NCBI RefSeq assembly: GCF_016861975.1
Contig: NZ_BOMB01000041.1
Span: 62,001 to 126,000 of the forward strand
From: Actinocatenispora rupis
GTDB taxonomy: Bacteria > Actinomycetota > Actinomycetes > Mycobacteriales > Micromonosporaceae
Reading direction: 5' to 3'
Length of the DNA: 64,000 nt
Position 1 is the first letter of the stretch, and each line of letters starts with the position of its first letter. Under the pieces are notes generated by a model. It saw nothing but the letters and a program-made list of their open reading frames with translations. It searched no databases and was not told where the DNA came from. Of this stretch, positions 34,510-42,543 are shown piece after piece. Position numbers and translations under genes: made by a program.

Positions 34510-35209
34510 GGGGTGTCCCTCTTTCGTTCCGGTCGGCGAGCAGGTCGAGTAGCCGTCGCAGTTCCGCGGCACCGGACTGCAGGTGCGCGGTGAGTTCCGC
34601 CCTGGCGTGTTCGGGACTGCGGTGCAGCGCGTCCAGCAGCTGGCGGTGGTCGTCGGCGGTACGGCCGAGTTCCCGGCGGGAGCGCTCGGCCAACGCCAGA
34701 GCGAGGCGCTGTTCCTGCTGGAGTGCCGCGTGGAAGCGGCGCAGCCGGGGGCTACCGGTGGCCGCGACCAGGGTGGCGTGGAAGAGCCGGTCGCCGTCGA
34801 GCGCGTCGGTGGTGTCGCCGCGTTCGAAGGCCCGTTCTATCCGCTCAACCAGGTCGGCCAGCTTCTGGTAGATCACCGGGTCGCGATGCTCGGTGAGGGC
34901 GTCGACCGCGGCCAGTTCCACGCTGGCGCGCGCCGCGTAGATGTCGGCGACGTCCGGCCCGGTGATGTCCGCGACGACGATGCCGCGGTTCATCTGGTAG
35001 CGAACCAGACTCTCGCTTTCGAGGATCCGCGCGGCCTCGCGCACCGTACTGCGGGAGACACCGAGTTCGGCAGCAAGAGCGGCTTCACGCAAGGGAGTGC
35101 CGGGTGGCAGCCGTCCGGACAGGATGGCGTTCCGGACGGCGTCGGTGGCCTGCGCTGCGGTGCTCTGCCGCTGGATACCCGCGCCGAGGCCGGAGATCGG
35201 GCTCGTCAC
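34502..35209 (-). CDS. GntR family regulator, FadR/FCD subfamily
   Basis: 235 residues. HTH: AVRNAILSGRLPPGTPLREA, ALAAELGVSRSTVREAARIL; then the all-helical FCD domain with the metal/ligand histidines in DGDRLFHATLVAATGSPRLR and RTADDHRQLLDALHRSPEHA. It overlaps the small ORF upstream (GTGA overlap) and the arginase-like gene downstream, so it is an operon-embedded, probably autoregulating repressor for a nitrogenous compound catabolic function. Confidence 0.88.
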   Translation of the reverse strand: MTSPISGLGAGIQRQSTAAQATDAVRNAILSGRLPPGTPLREAALAAELGVSRSTVREAARILESESLVRYQMNRGIVVADITGPDVADIYAARASVELAAVDALTEHRDPVIYQKLADLVERIERAFERGDTTDALDGDRLFHATLVAATGSPRLRRFHAALQQEQRLALALAERSRRELGRTADDHRQLLDALHRSPEHARAELTAHLQSGAAELRRLLDLLADRNERGTPRG

Positions 35210-35433
35210 CTCACCACTCCCCCAGGTACCGCGTCCTTGCCTGCGCCGTACTCGTCGTCCGAGGGTGCGTCCTGGACGCCCGAGACGGGCCGGTCGACAG
35301 GTGCGCCTTCCGCGGCACGGCCGTACGGCAGGCCCGGCGCCACGGCAGTCGACCCGCCGAACACCGAACCTTCAGCAGTCCGGCGTCCAGCGTCGCCCCG
35401 GAGGTCAGCGCCGGCAACGAGCCGAACAATCAC
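35206..35433 (-). CDS. Small hypothetical protein, operon leader of GntR-arginase genes
   Basis: 75 codons from the GTG at 35433, which has GAGGAGG 6 bases upstream; the TGA overlaps the GTG of the GntR gene (GTGA). The product begins MIVRLVAGADLRGDAGRRTA and is Gly/Ala/Pro-rich later, with no known domain. The good ribosome-binding site and exact stop-start overlap argue that it is translated, if only to couple translation of the regulator. An ATG at 35472 is an alternative start without a site. Confidence 0.45.
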   Translation of the reverse strand: MIVRLVAGADLRGDAGRRTAEGSVFGGSTAVAPGLPYGRAAEGAPVDRPVSGVQDAPSDDEYGAGKDAVPGGVVR

Positions 35434-35463
35434 CAAAGCCTCCTCGCTTCTGACACCCGACGT

Positions 35464-35504
35464 AGCGATCATCAGATTGCCATATTGCCCGACAATCAGA
35501 CAAG
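35464..35504 (-). promoter_or_regulatory. AT-rich promoter/operator region of the GntR operon
   Basis: On the minus strand this reads CTTGTCTGATTGTCGG then CAATATGGCAATCTGATGATC: the element TCTGATTG and its relative CAATCTGATG are repeated in an AT-rich island immediately before the operon. TTGTCTGA-type half sites are common for FadR/FCD GntR proteins. Autoregulation is inferred. Confidence 0.45.
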
Positions 35505-35794
35505 GCGTCGGCAGGGCCGCGACAGCCGGGCCCTGCCAAGGTCATGCGCCGTTGCGTACAGAGGAGGCATGGGCGACTCGGCCCGCGGCGGTCGAGGAGT
35601 CAGCGGGCGCCCCGCGGCAGTCCGTCGACCCGTACCAGGTCCGGCTGGTCGCACGGTCGGCGCGGCGCCGTGAATACCGAGATATCACGATGTGCCGCGA
35701 CCGTTTACCCGGGCAGAATCGACGCACGGCCACCCGCCGACCCCGGTCGGCCGGTGGGGCCGTCCGGGAACCATTCGAGCGTCAGGAGAACGAC

Positions 35795-35905
35795 ATGCGA
35801 GCCGCTGCCGTGTCCACCCGTCCGGTACCGTTCGCTCTCCGCAAGGACATGACACGTGTCAAACACGCTCAACCTCGGCATCCTGGCGCACGTCGATGCC
35901 GGTAA
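35795..35905 (+). CDS. Leader ORF overlapping the ribosomal protection gene
   Basis: 36 codons from an ATG with a strong CAGGAG site 6-7 bases upstream, clearly better than the site of the main gene. It reads MRAAAVSTRPVPFALRKDMT and continues with a basic tail, ending at 35905, which is 50 bases inside the next gene in another frame. Ribosomes starting here run over the GTG at 35856. Known tet(M)-type genes have short leader peptides that control expression by attenuation; this arrangement suggests an analogous device or translational coupling. Its existence as a peptide is inferred. Confidence 0.55.
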   Translation: MRAAAVSTRPVPFALRKDMTRVKHAQPRHPGARRCR

Positions 35906-37826
35906 GACCAGCCTGACCGAGCGGCTGCTGTATTCGGCCGGCGTCATCGACGAGATCGGTCGCGTCGACGACGGCAACACCCAGACCGACACGCTCGTAC
36001 TGGAGCGGCAGCGCGGCATCACGATCCGGTCGGCGGTGGTGTCGTTCGCTCTGGACGGGCGCACCGTGAACCTGATCGACACCCCGGGTCACCCGGACTT
36101 CATCGCGGAGGTCGAGCGGGCGCTCGGCGTACTCGACGGTGCGGTGCTGGTGGTCTCGGCCGTGGAGGGCGTCCAGGCGCAGACCCGCGTACTGATGCGC
36201 GCGCTGCGCCGGCTACGCGTGCCGACGCTGCTGTTCGTCAACAAGATCGACCGCGGTGGCGCGGATCCCGACCGGGTACTCGCCGCCGTCACCGACAGGC
36301 TGGCGCCGGGAGCCGTCGCGCTGGGCACCGTGCACGGCGCCGGCACCCGCGCCGCCCGGTACGAGCCGTACCCGGTCGGTCGGCTCGTGGAGCCGCTCGC
36401 CGAGCACGACGACGCGCTGCTCACCGCGTACCTGGAGGACGAGCCGGTGCCCGAGTCGGTGCTGCGTCGTGCCCTGGCGGAGCAGACCGGTCGGGGTCTG
36501 GTGCACCCGGTCGTGTTCGGTTCGGCGGTCACCGGCGCCGGCGTGCCCGACCTGGTCGCCGCCCTCCGCGATCTGCTGCCGGCCGCGGGCGGTACCGCCG
36601 ACGGGCCGGTGTCCGGCAGCGTGTTCAAGATCGACCGTGGGCCGGCCGGCGAGAAGATCGCGTACGTCCGGATGCGGTCCGGCACGATCCGCCGACGCGA
36701 CCGCCTGCGGTACGGCAGCGACGTGCAGGGCCGGACGCTCGTCGAGCGGGTCACGGCGATCCGCGTGTACGACGGCGGACCGGCGCAACCGCGGGAGTCG
36801 GTGTCGGCCGGCCAGATCGCCACGCTGACCGGGCTGGCCGGCGCGCGCATCGGCGACACGCTCGGCGTACCGGGGGCCGACGGCGACGGTGCGCACTTCG
36901 CGCCGCCGACGCTGGAGACCGCCGTCAGGCCGCGCGAGTCCGCGCAGCGGGGCGCGCTGTACGCCGCGCTGACGGAGCTGGCCGAGCAGGATCCGCTGAT
37001 CGGACTGCGCCGCGACGACGTACACCACGAGGTCGTCGTCTCGCTCTACGGCGAGGTGCAGAAGGAGGTCCTGCAGGCCACCCTGGCCGCCGAGTACGGG
37101 CTGGCGGTGACGTTCCGGGAGACCACCACGATCCGGGTGGAGCGGCCGGTCGGTGTCGGCAGCGCCGTCGAGGTCATGGGGCAGGACGGCAACCCGTTCC
37201 GGGCCACGGTCGGGCTGCGCGTCGAGCCCGGCCCGGTCGACTCCGGCGTACGGTTCCGGCTCGGCGTGGAACTCGGCTCGCTGCCGTACTCGTTCTTCCG
37301 GGCGGTCGAGGAGTCCGCACGGGCCGCGCTCGACCAGGGACTGTACGGCTGGCAGGTCGTCGACTGCCTGGTGACCATGACGCACTCCGGCTTCGTGCCG
37401 CCCCCGCCGTACGGCTGGAGCGTGTGGTCGAGTTCGGCGGGCGACTTCCGTGCCCTGACCCCGCTGGTACTCATGAGCGCCCTGGCCCGCGCCGGCACCC
37501 AGGTGTACGAGCCGGTGCACCTGTTCCGGATCGAGGCGCCGGCCGACACGATCCCCGCCGTCCTGCCGGTACTGTCCCGCCTGCGGTCGGTACCGCTGAG
37601 CACCGAGACGTACGACCGGATCGGCGTCGTGACCGGCGAGATCCCCGCCGGATCGGTGCACGCGCTCGGCCAGCGGCTGCCGGCCGTGACCCGCGGCGAG
37701 GCGGACCTGGAGTCCTCCTTCGACCACTACCAGCCCGTTACCGGCACCGTGCCGACCCGGGAGCGTACCGACCACAATCCGCTCAACCGCAAGGAGTACC
37801 TGCTGCACGTCCGGCACCACGCCTGA
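35856..37826 (+). CDS. Ribosomal protection-type translational GTPase, Otr(A)/Tet(M)-like
   Basis: 656 residues, GTG start. G domain: AHVDAGKTS (11-19), RGITIRSA switch I, DTPGHPDF (75-82), NKID (129-132). Domains II-V follow the Tet RPP pattern. The tip of domain IV reads YGWSVWSSSAGDFRALTPLV, then LMSALARAGTQVYEPVHLFR, very like Otr(A) of tetracycline producers. Such proteins resemble EF-G but dislodge tetracycline from the ribosome. No tetracycline biosynthesis genes are in view, so this is either resistance or a housekeeping paralogue of that family. A 36-codon leader ORF with a strong ribosome-binding site overlaps its start. Confidence 0.88.
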   Translation: MSNTLNLGILAHVDAGKTSLTERLLYSAGVIDEIGRVDDGNTQTDTLVLERQRGITIRSAVVSFALDGRTVNLIDTPGHPDFIAEVERALGVLDGAVLVVSAVEGVQAQTRVLMRALRRLRVPTLLFVNKIDRGGADPDRVLAAVTDRLAPGAVALGTVHGAGTRAARYEPYPVGRLVEPLAEHDDALLTAYLEDEPVPESVLRRALAEQTGRGLVHPVVFGSAVTGAGVPDLVAALRDLLPAAGGTADGPVSGSVFKIDRGPAGEKIAYVRMRSGTIRRRDRLRYGSDVQGRTLVERVTAIRVYDGGPAQPRESVSAGQIATLTGLAGARIGDTLGVPGADGDGAHFAPPTLETAVRPRESAQRGALYAALTELAEQDPLIGLRRDDVHHEVVVSLYGEVQKEVLQATLAAEYGLAVTFRETTTIRVERPVGVGSAVEVMGQDGNPFRATVGLRVEPGPVDSGVRFRLGVELGSLPYSFFRAVEESARAALDQGLYGWQVVDCLVTMTHSGFVPPPPYGWSVWSSSAGDFRALTPLVLMSALARAGTQVYEPVHLFRIEAPADTIPAVLPVLSRLRSVPLSTETYDRIGVVTGEIPAGSVHALGQRLPAVTRGEADLESSFDHYQPVTGTVPTRERTDHNPLNRKEYLLHVRHHA

Positions 37827-37919
37827 CCGGCCGCGCTCACGTGGTTGGTCGGCGCCGGCGCTGGGCGAAGCGGACAGCGGTGGCTGTGGCGTTTGCGTCG
37901 GCCCGAGACGATGGCCGCC

Positions 37920-38945
37920 ATGACGCCTGCCCCCACCGAGTACCGGAACCACCGCGGGCGGTACGCCCTGCTTGCGCTTGGCGTACTGCCGATGGTGCTC
38001 ACGCTCACCGCGATCCTGCATCTCCTGACCGGGCAGGACGCGGGGCCGCTGGACGTGACGCTGCTGCTGTTCGTACTGGCGCTGATGGGTTTCGTGGTGG
38101 TGCTGGCCGCGGTACTCGTCGCAGCGACCGACCGCAGCCGGGTCCTGGTCGGCCCCGGCGGCATCACGAACGTGCCGTTCGGACCGGCCCGGTCGACCGT
38201 CGCGGTCCCATGGCCCGAGGTCACCGGTGTACGGGCACGGTGGACGCCGGTCGGGTGGAACGTACGGCTGTCCCGACGACACGGGCGCGCGGTGACGCTC
38301 GCCGGGCCGGTGGCGCCGCCGTGGTGGCCGGACCAGCGGTTCCGGCGCGAGCTGGCCGAGATTCAAGCCTGGCTGCCGGTCGGGGCGACCAGGCCGGCGC
38401 TGCGGCCCGCCGTCTCCCTGGCGTACCTGCTGTGGGTGCCCGTCCTGCTGGCTGCGCTGGGGATGACGGCAACGCTGTCCGGGGGCGTCGTGGGCCCGTG
38501 GACGGCCACCGCGACGTCGACGCCCCACGCGTGCGCGCTCCTCCAACCCGCGCTCAAGGAGTACCAGTCCGTGCGGTACGGCCCGTCGGGCTCCACCACG
38601 ATGTCGCACTACGAAGACTGCGAGTTCTGGTCGAAGGACCGGAGCGACGGGCAGCCGGTCAGCTATCTGAGCGCCACCGTCGACCACGACCACGGCATCC
38701 TGTTCTCCTCCCCGGTCGCGGTCACGATGCGGGACTTCGCCACCGCGTGCGCCGACCTCAACGCCGTCGCCGTACAGCACCTCGGCGACGAGGCGTGCGC
38801 CGGCACCAAGGAGGATCCCGACGACCACACGGTCCTGGTACGGCGGGCTGACGCGATCGTCACGATCGAAGCGACCGGTACCGATGGCGAGCGGCTCGCC
38901 ACCTCACTCGCCCGCCAGGCAGTTCCACTGGTCCAGGTGAGCTGA
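37920..38945 (+). CDS. Membrane protein with PH-like domain and extracytoplasmic C-terminal domain
   Basis: 341 residues from the ATG at 37920 (an ATG at 37911 is an alternative). Two N-terminal helices (YALLALGVLPMVLTLTAILH; VTLLLFVLALMGFVVVLAAV) are followed by a bacterial PH-like segment (RVLVGPGGITNVPF... PWPEVTGVRARW), a third helix near residue 180, then an outside domain with cysteines (HACALLQPALKEYQ, YEDCEFWS, TACADLNA, DEACAGTK). The C-terminal part resembles actinobacterial DUF3558/DUF6215-like sensor domains in layout only. It follows the ribosomal protection gene by 93 bases. Function unknown. Confidence 0.7.
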   Translation: MTPAPTEYRNHRGRYALLALGVLPMVLTLTAILHLLTGQDAGPLDVTLLLFVLALMGFVVVLAAVLVAATDRSRVLVGPGGITNVPFGPARSTVAVPWPEVTGVRARWTPVGWNVRLSRRHGRAVTLAGPVAPPWWPDQRFRRELAEIQAWLPVGATRPALRPAVSLAYLLWVPVLLAALGMTATLSGGVVGPWTATATSTPHACALLQPALKEYQSVRYGPSGSTTMSHYEDCEFWSKDRSDGQPVSYLSATVDHDHGILFSSPVAVTMRDFATACADLNAVAVQHLGDEACAGTKEDPDDHTVLVRRADAIVTIEATGTDGERLATSLARQAVPLVQVS

Positions 38946-39074
38946 CCGCGAGACTGTCCCGCCTGCGGTGCGGTGGCGTTGGTCCGCACTCGGCGACGCA
39001 GCGGCGCACGCGCGCCGTCGCCGCGCTCGACCCGCTCGCGTACCGCATGCTCGGCCGGGCTACGAAGCCGGAAA

Positions 39075-39322
39075 CCCTTGGCACCGAAGGGAATCCCGTG
39101 CCGCCTCGAACCACGCGGCGGCCGCCACGCGGGCGGCTCACCGTCCGTCGGACAGGCGACGGGCGGCCGTTCGTGCAGCTCGTCGAGGAACGCGACGATC
39201 CGGGAGGCGAACCCCGCCGGCCGCGAACAGCGTCGTGTCGTACCGGGTGTCGACGCGCACCGGTTCCCACAGTGGAGACTGCTGCGCGATGTGGAGACCG
39301 TGCGCGGTGGCCTGCTCAGTGT
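39075..39322 (-). pseudogene. Unidentified protein fragment, frameshift at a G4 run
   Basis: On the minus strand TEQATAHGLHIAQQSPLWEP, VRVDTRYDTTLFAAGG is followed, if one G of GGGG (about 39218) is removed, by FASRIVAFLDELHERPPVAC. The joined sequence reads as one coherent protein with high third-position GC. No family recognised. The interval 38946-39344 otherwise holds no gene. It may be a truncated gene or a sequence error in a homopolymer. Confidence 0.4.
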
Positions 39323-39344
39323 CGACAGTGGACAGACGGAGGGG

Positions 39345-40232
39345 CTACGCCGTGCGGCGGTCCGCTTCGGCGAGCAACAGGTCGCCGAAGGGTTGCAAGC
39401 CGATACTGCAGGCGTAGACGCCGCTGACGACCCGGTGGATGGTTCCCCATTCCCAGATGGCAGTGGCATCCACGCCCGTACGGGACGCCAGCTGCTCGGT
39501 TCGCGCCCAGAGGTCGTCGCCGAGGTCGGGGTTGCAGCGCACGATGGTGCCGAGATCGCACGCCGGCTCGGCCCGCAACCCGGCCGGATCCACGAGCTTG
39601 TAGCTGCCGTCATCCGCCTGCAGCGCGTTCATCTCGTGAACGTCACCGTGGACCAGTACCGCGGTGCGATCGTCGTGGGCACGACGCCGACGATCCATGC
39701 ACTCCAGCGCGTCCGCCACCGTGGCCGGCGAGCACGGTCGCCCCGCCTGCTCCCACAGCCTCGGCAGCCGATCGGCGTACTGCTCGGCCAGTCTCGCGCC
39801 GGTGGGCAGGTCGACGTCGGGACCGATCGGGCGCCACAGGCGTACCGCCGCATCGCACAGCAAGGTGTGGCGGCTGGCAGGATCGGTCACGGTGTCGTAC
39901 ATCGGGGCCCCGAGGCGTTCCAGCAGGAGGGCCCGTCGGCCCAGGTCCTCGCGCAACAGCTGGGCGCAGCCTTCTCCGTTCGCGATGCGCAGCGCCGTGG
40001 CTTCGGGCCCGACGTCCCGGCCTGGTACACCGATCTTGAGGATCGCCTGCGTCCCGTCGACCAGCGTGACGCCGACGACCAGGGCGGCGTGGCCGCCCGG
40101 AAGGCTGGACCCGATCCTCAGGGACCACTCCCGGGCCAGCGACTCGACCACACCCGGCAGCTCGTCCAGCCAGGATTCGTTCCCGTCGGCGACGACCGTC
40201 CTGCGGACCTGGTCGGGAATCTCGAAGCTCAA
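39345..40232 (-). CDS. Aminoglycoside O-phosphotransferase, APH(6)/hydroxyurea phosphotransferase family
   Basis: 295 residues. The Brenner-type phosphotransfer motif is VHGDVHEMNAL (residues 194-204), with the metal-binding DPAGLRAEP at 215-223, rather than a DFG motif; this and the overall pattern (GHAALVVGVTLVDGTQAILK; GAPMYDTVTDPASRHTLLC) match the streptomycin 6-phosphotransferase family PF04655. Likely phosphorylates streptomycin-like aminoglycosides or related hydroxyl compounds with ATP. It lies downstream of the ribosomal protection gene on the opposite strand; both are resistance-type functions. Confidence 0.88.
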   Translation of the reverse strand: MSFEIPDQVRRTVVADGNESWLDELPGVVESLAREWSLRIGSSLPGGHAALVVGVTLVDGTQAILKIGVPGRDVGPEATALRIANGEGCAQLLREDLGRRALLLERLGAPMYDTVTDPASRHTLLCDAAVRLWRPIGPDVDLPTGARLAEQYADRLPRLWEQAGRPCSPATVADALECMDRRRRAHDDRTAVLVHGDVHEMNALQADDGSYKLVDPAGLRAEPACDLGTIVRCNPDLGDDLWARTEQLASRTGVDATAIWEWGTIHRVVSGVYACSIGLQPFGDLLLAEADRRTA

Positions 40233-40349
40233 GCCGCCAGCCTAGATGGAGGTCGAGGTCGCTGGTCAACCCGAAAACCGGACCGGGCCGCGGATCGCAG
40301 GCCCCGAGCAGCAGCACGCGGCTCGGCCTGGCTGCCGCGTACCGACGGG

Positions 40350-40640
40350 TCAGGAATCCTCGCCGCTCCGCAGCGGTACGACGACGGGCCGCCGGACGTG
40401 GCTGAAGATCACCGAGGTACGCACGTGCACGATCTCCCGCCGCTGCGTCAGCCGATCCAGGATGAAGGCGCTGAGCTGATCGTTGTCGGCGACCGCGACG
40501 TGCAGCAGGAAGTCGTCGCTGCCGGACATGACGAAGTACGACACCACCTCCGGCAGACTCGCCACGAACGTCTGGAACGCTTCGATCACCGCACGGTCCG
40601 GCGGGCGCGGCTGCACAGCGACCGGTGCGATCGGGGGACC
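40350..40640 (-). pseudogene. Lrp/AsnC family protein lacking its HTH
   Basis: The frame gives the complete AsnC ligand-binding (RAM) domain: VAVQPRPPDRAVIEAFQTFV, ASLPEVVSYFVMSGSDDFLL and RTSVIFSHVRRPVVVPL. The HTH expected upstream is absent; instead an arginine-rich translation runs back into the promoter of the divergent aldo/keto reductase. Stand-alone RAM proteins exist in Actinobacteria, but the preceding sequence and lack of a clear start favour truncation, possibly at a rearrangement breakpoint near 40640-40750. Confidence 0.6.
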
Positions 40641-40755
40641 CGTCGACTGCGCGCCGGAGCGTCGTCGGGACGCAGTAGGGCGCTCCCGAGCTACGACTCG
40701 CACCCCGTCTGCTGGTACTTGACCTGGAGCGCGGTCCAGGTGCGAACGTGCGTCC

Positions 40756-41694
40756 ATGCACGCAGCAACCATGGCTCTCGGAACGATGTACTTCGGCACC
40801 CGGGTCGACGAGCGGTCGGCCTTTGCCATCCTCGACCGGTACGCCGAGCTCGGCGGTCGGTGGCTCGACACGTCCAACAACTACAGCTTCTGGACCTCCG
40901 ACACGGGCTTCGGCGGTCAGAGCGAGGCGCTGCTGGGACGGTGGCTCCGCGCCAACCCGGGAGTCGACGTACGCATCAGTACCAAGGTCGGCGCGCAGCC
41001 GACCCGCCGCGGCGGCTTCCCCGACCACCTGGAAGGACTCGGTCGAGACGCGGTACGCAGGTCCCTTGAGGCGAGCCTGGAGCGACTCGGGGTCGACGCG
41101 GTCGATCTCTACTGGGCCCACGTGGAGGATCCCACCGTGTCGGTCGACGAGCTGGTGGCAACGTTCGGCGGTCTGGTGGCCGACGGGTTGGTGGGCCGCT
41201 ACGGGATCTCCAACCATCCGTCGTGGCTGCTCGAACGCATCCGGTCCACAGCCGAACGAGACGGCTTCACGCAACCGAGTGCGTACCAGCAGCGCTACTC
41301 CTACTTCCAACCGCTGCCGAGGCAACCGGTCGAGGGTCAGCCGATTCCGCTCGGAATGCTGAGCGACGACGGCCTGGACTTCCTGCGGAGGAACCCGGAC
41401 ATCTCCGGCTGGGTCTACACCGCGACACTGCTCGGCGGTTACGACCGAACCGATCGACCGCTGAGCGAGGAGTACCAGCACTCCGGCAACGAGCGACGCC
41501 GGCACGCCCTGACCGCCGTCGCACGCGAGCGGGGCCTGCGCCCCGGGCAGGTCGTCCTCGCCTGGCTCGCATCCGGCCGGCCGCGGCTGACCCCGATCGT
41601 CGGAGTGAGCACCATCGAACAGCTGGAGCAGGGCTGGGCCGGCGTGACCACCACGCTCACCGAGGACGACATGGCCACCTTGGACGCGGCGTGA
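40756..41694 (+). CDS. Aldo/keto reductase
   Basis: 312 residues. The AKR (beta/alpha)8 tetrad is visible: Asp in WLDTSNNYSFW, Tyr in the same segment, Lys in RISTKVGAQ and His in YWAHVED. SQRYSYFQPLP-type and NADPH-binding elements near the C-terminus (GVSTIEQLEQG) are as expected. Reduces an unknown carbonyl with NADPH. Alone on its strand; the divergent gene is an AsnC remnant. Confidence 0.9.
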   Translation: MHAATMALGTMYFGTRVDERSAFAILDRYAELGGRWLDTSNNYSFWTSDTGFGGQSEALLGRWLRANPGVDVRISTKVGAQPTRRGGFPDHLEGLGRDAVRRSLEASLERLGVDAVDLYWAHVEDPTVSVDELVATFGGLVADGLVGRYGISNHPSWLLERIRSTAERDGFTQPSAYQQRYSYFQPLPRQPVEGQPIPLGMLSDDGLDFLRRNPDISGWVYTATLLGGYDRTDRPLSEEYQHSGNERRRHALTAVARERGLRPGQVVLAWLASGRPRLTPIVGVSTIEQLEQGWAGVTTTLTEDDMATLDAA

Positions 41695-41919
41695 AGGGAC
41701 GCCCCCAGCGAACGTGAATGGTGCAGGTCGACAACTCGACGACAGTCGGTGCGTCTCCGGACCGGCCAGCGTGGCGTAGGTAGGCACGCTGGCCGACGAG
41801 ACTCGGTGTCGCGCCCGTCGGCGGGGGCGACCTGCCGCGGCCGGTGCCGTTGGACAGCACCAACGACACCGGTACCAGGGCGCAGGCCACGAGCGGTACC
41901 AGCGCCCTTCACCGCGGGG

Positions 41920-42447
41920 TCAGCCGCGCTGCCGCGCCCGGTACGCCGCGACTCGGGCCCGGTTCTGGCAGGTGACCGAGCAGTACCGCCGGTCCTGGGT
42001 GGGCGAGGCGTCGACGTAGACGTCGGCGCAGTCCCGGCCGGCGCACGTACCGAGACGGGCGCCGCCGTAACGGGCGAGGTGGTCGCGCAGGGCCAGCGTG
42101 GCCGCGGCGGCGATCGCGTACCGCGGGGCGGTGACCGACCAGCCGGCGGCCGGCCGCCCGTCGGCGAGATGCACGACCGGGCGTACGCCGGAGGCGCGCA
42201 GCAGCGCGGTCAGCAGTTCGGTCCGCTCCCGCCCGCCGGTGGCGGCGAAGACCGGGTATATCCGGTCGGCGAGGCGGGTCAGCGCCCGGTCGTCGCTGTC
42301 GATCCCGGACGGCACGCCGAGGTCGAGCCCGGCGACCGCCGGGTACGGCCGGGTCTGCTCGCCGGCGACCTCGCGTGGCCGGGTGCCCCACTCGTTCACG
42401 AGCGTGACCAGCGACGCGAGCGGCATCGGTTCGACGATCACCGACAT
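41920..42447 (-). CDS. CGNR zinc-finger (ABATE) domain regulator
   Basis: 175 residues. The N-terminal ABATE-like domain (LASLVTLVNEWGTRPREVAG) leads to the Zn-finger: LGTCAGRDCADVYVDASPTQ, DRRYCSVTCQNRARVAAYRA. Four Cys are kept; the eponymous C-G-N-R has become C-Q-N-R. These proteins are putative stress-linked transcription regulators. It is divergent from the LysE exporter, with matching dyads next to both starts, so it probably controls the exporter. -10-like TACACT and a GAGAGG site precede its ATG. Confidence 0.85.
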   Translation of the reverse strand: MSVIVEPMPLASLVTLVNEWGTRPREVAGEQTRPYPAVAGLDLGVPSGIDSDDRALTRLADRIYPVFAATGGRERTELLTALLRASGVRPVVHLADGRPAAGWSVTAPRYAIAAAATLALRDHLARYGGARLGTCAGRDCADVYVDASPTQDRRYCSVTCQNRARVAAYRARQRG

Positions 42448-42453
42448 GCCTCT

Positions 42454-42536
42454 CAGTGTAACGCACTGGAATCCCGAAGTACGTTGCGCGGCGCGGTCCG
42501 CCGGGCGTACGGTGCTAAGTGAAGTCAGTGCGTTAC
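42454..42536. promoter_or_regulatory. Two CAGTGCGTTAC elements in the CGNR/LysE divergent promoter
   Basis: CAGTGTAACGCACTG (42454-42468, which is an inverted repeat around GTAACGC and on the other strand reads CAGTGCGTTACACTG) and CAGTGCGTTAC (42526-42536). One copy covers the -10 region (TACACT) of the CGNR gene, the other lies just before the exporter ATG. The arrangement suits one regulator controlling both directions. Confidence 0.6.
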
Positions 42537-42543
42537 GGAGCGG

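Noticed and set aside
13141-37826. A natural-product biosynthetic cluster, suggested by resistance-type genes, the SnoaL-like gene and an importer
   Set aside because: No polyketide synthase, NRPS, RiPP, terpene or sugar-pathway genes are present; resistance-type genes alone do not define a cluster.
36213-38828. A minus-strand open frame of about 870 codons opposite the ribosomal protection gene
   Set aside because: Antisense artefact of strong G/C third-position bias; no recognisable domain, while the plus strand encodes an unmistakable translational GTPase.
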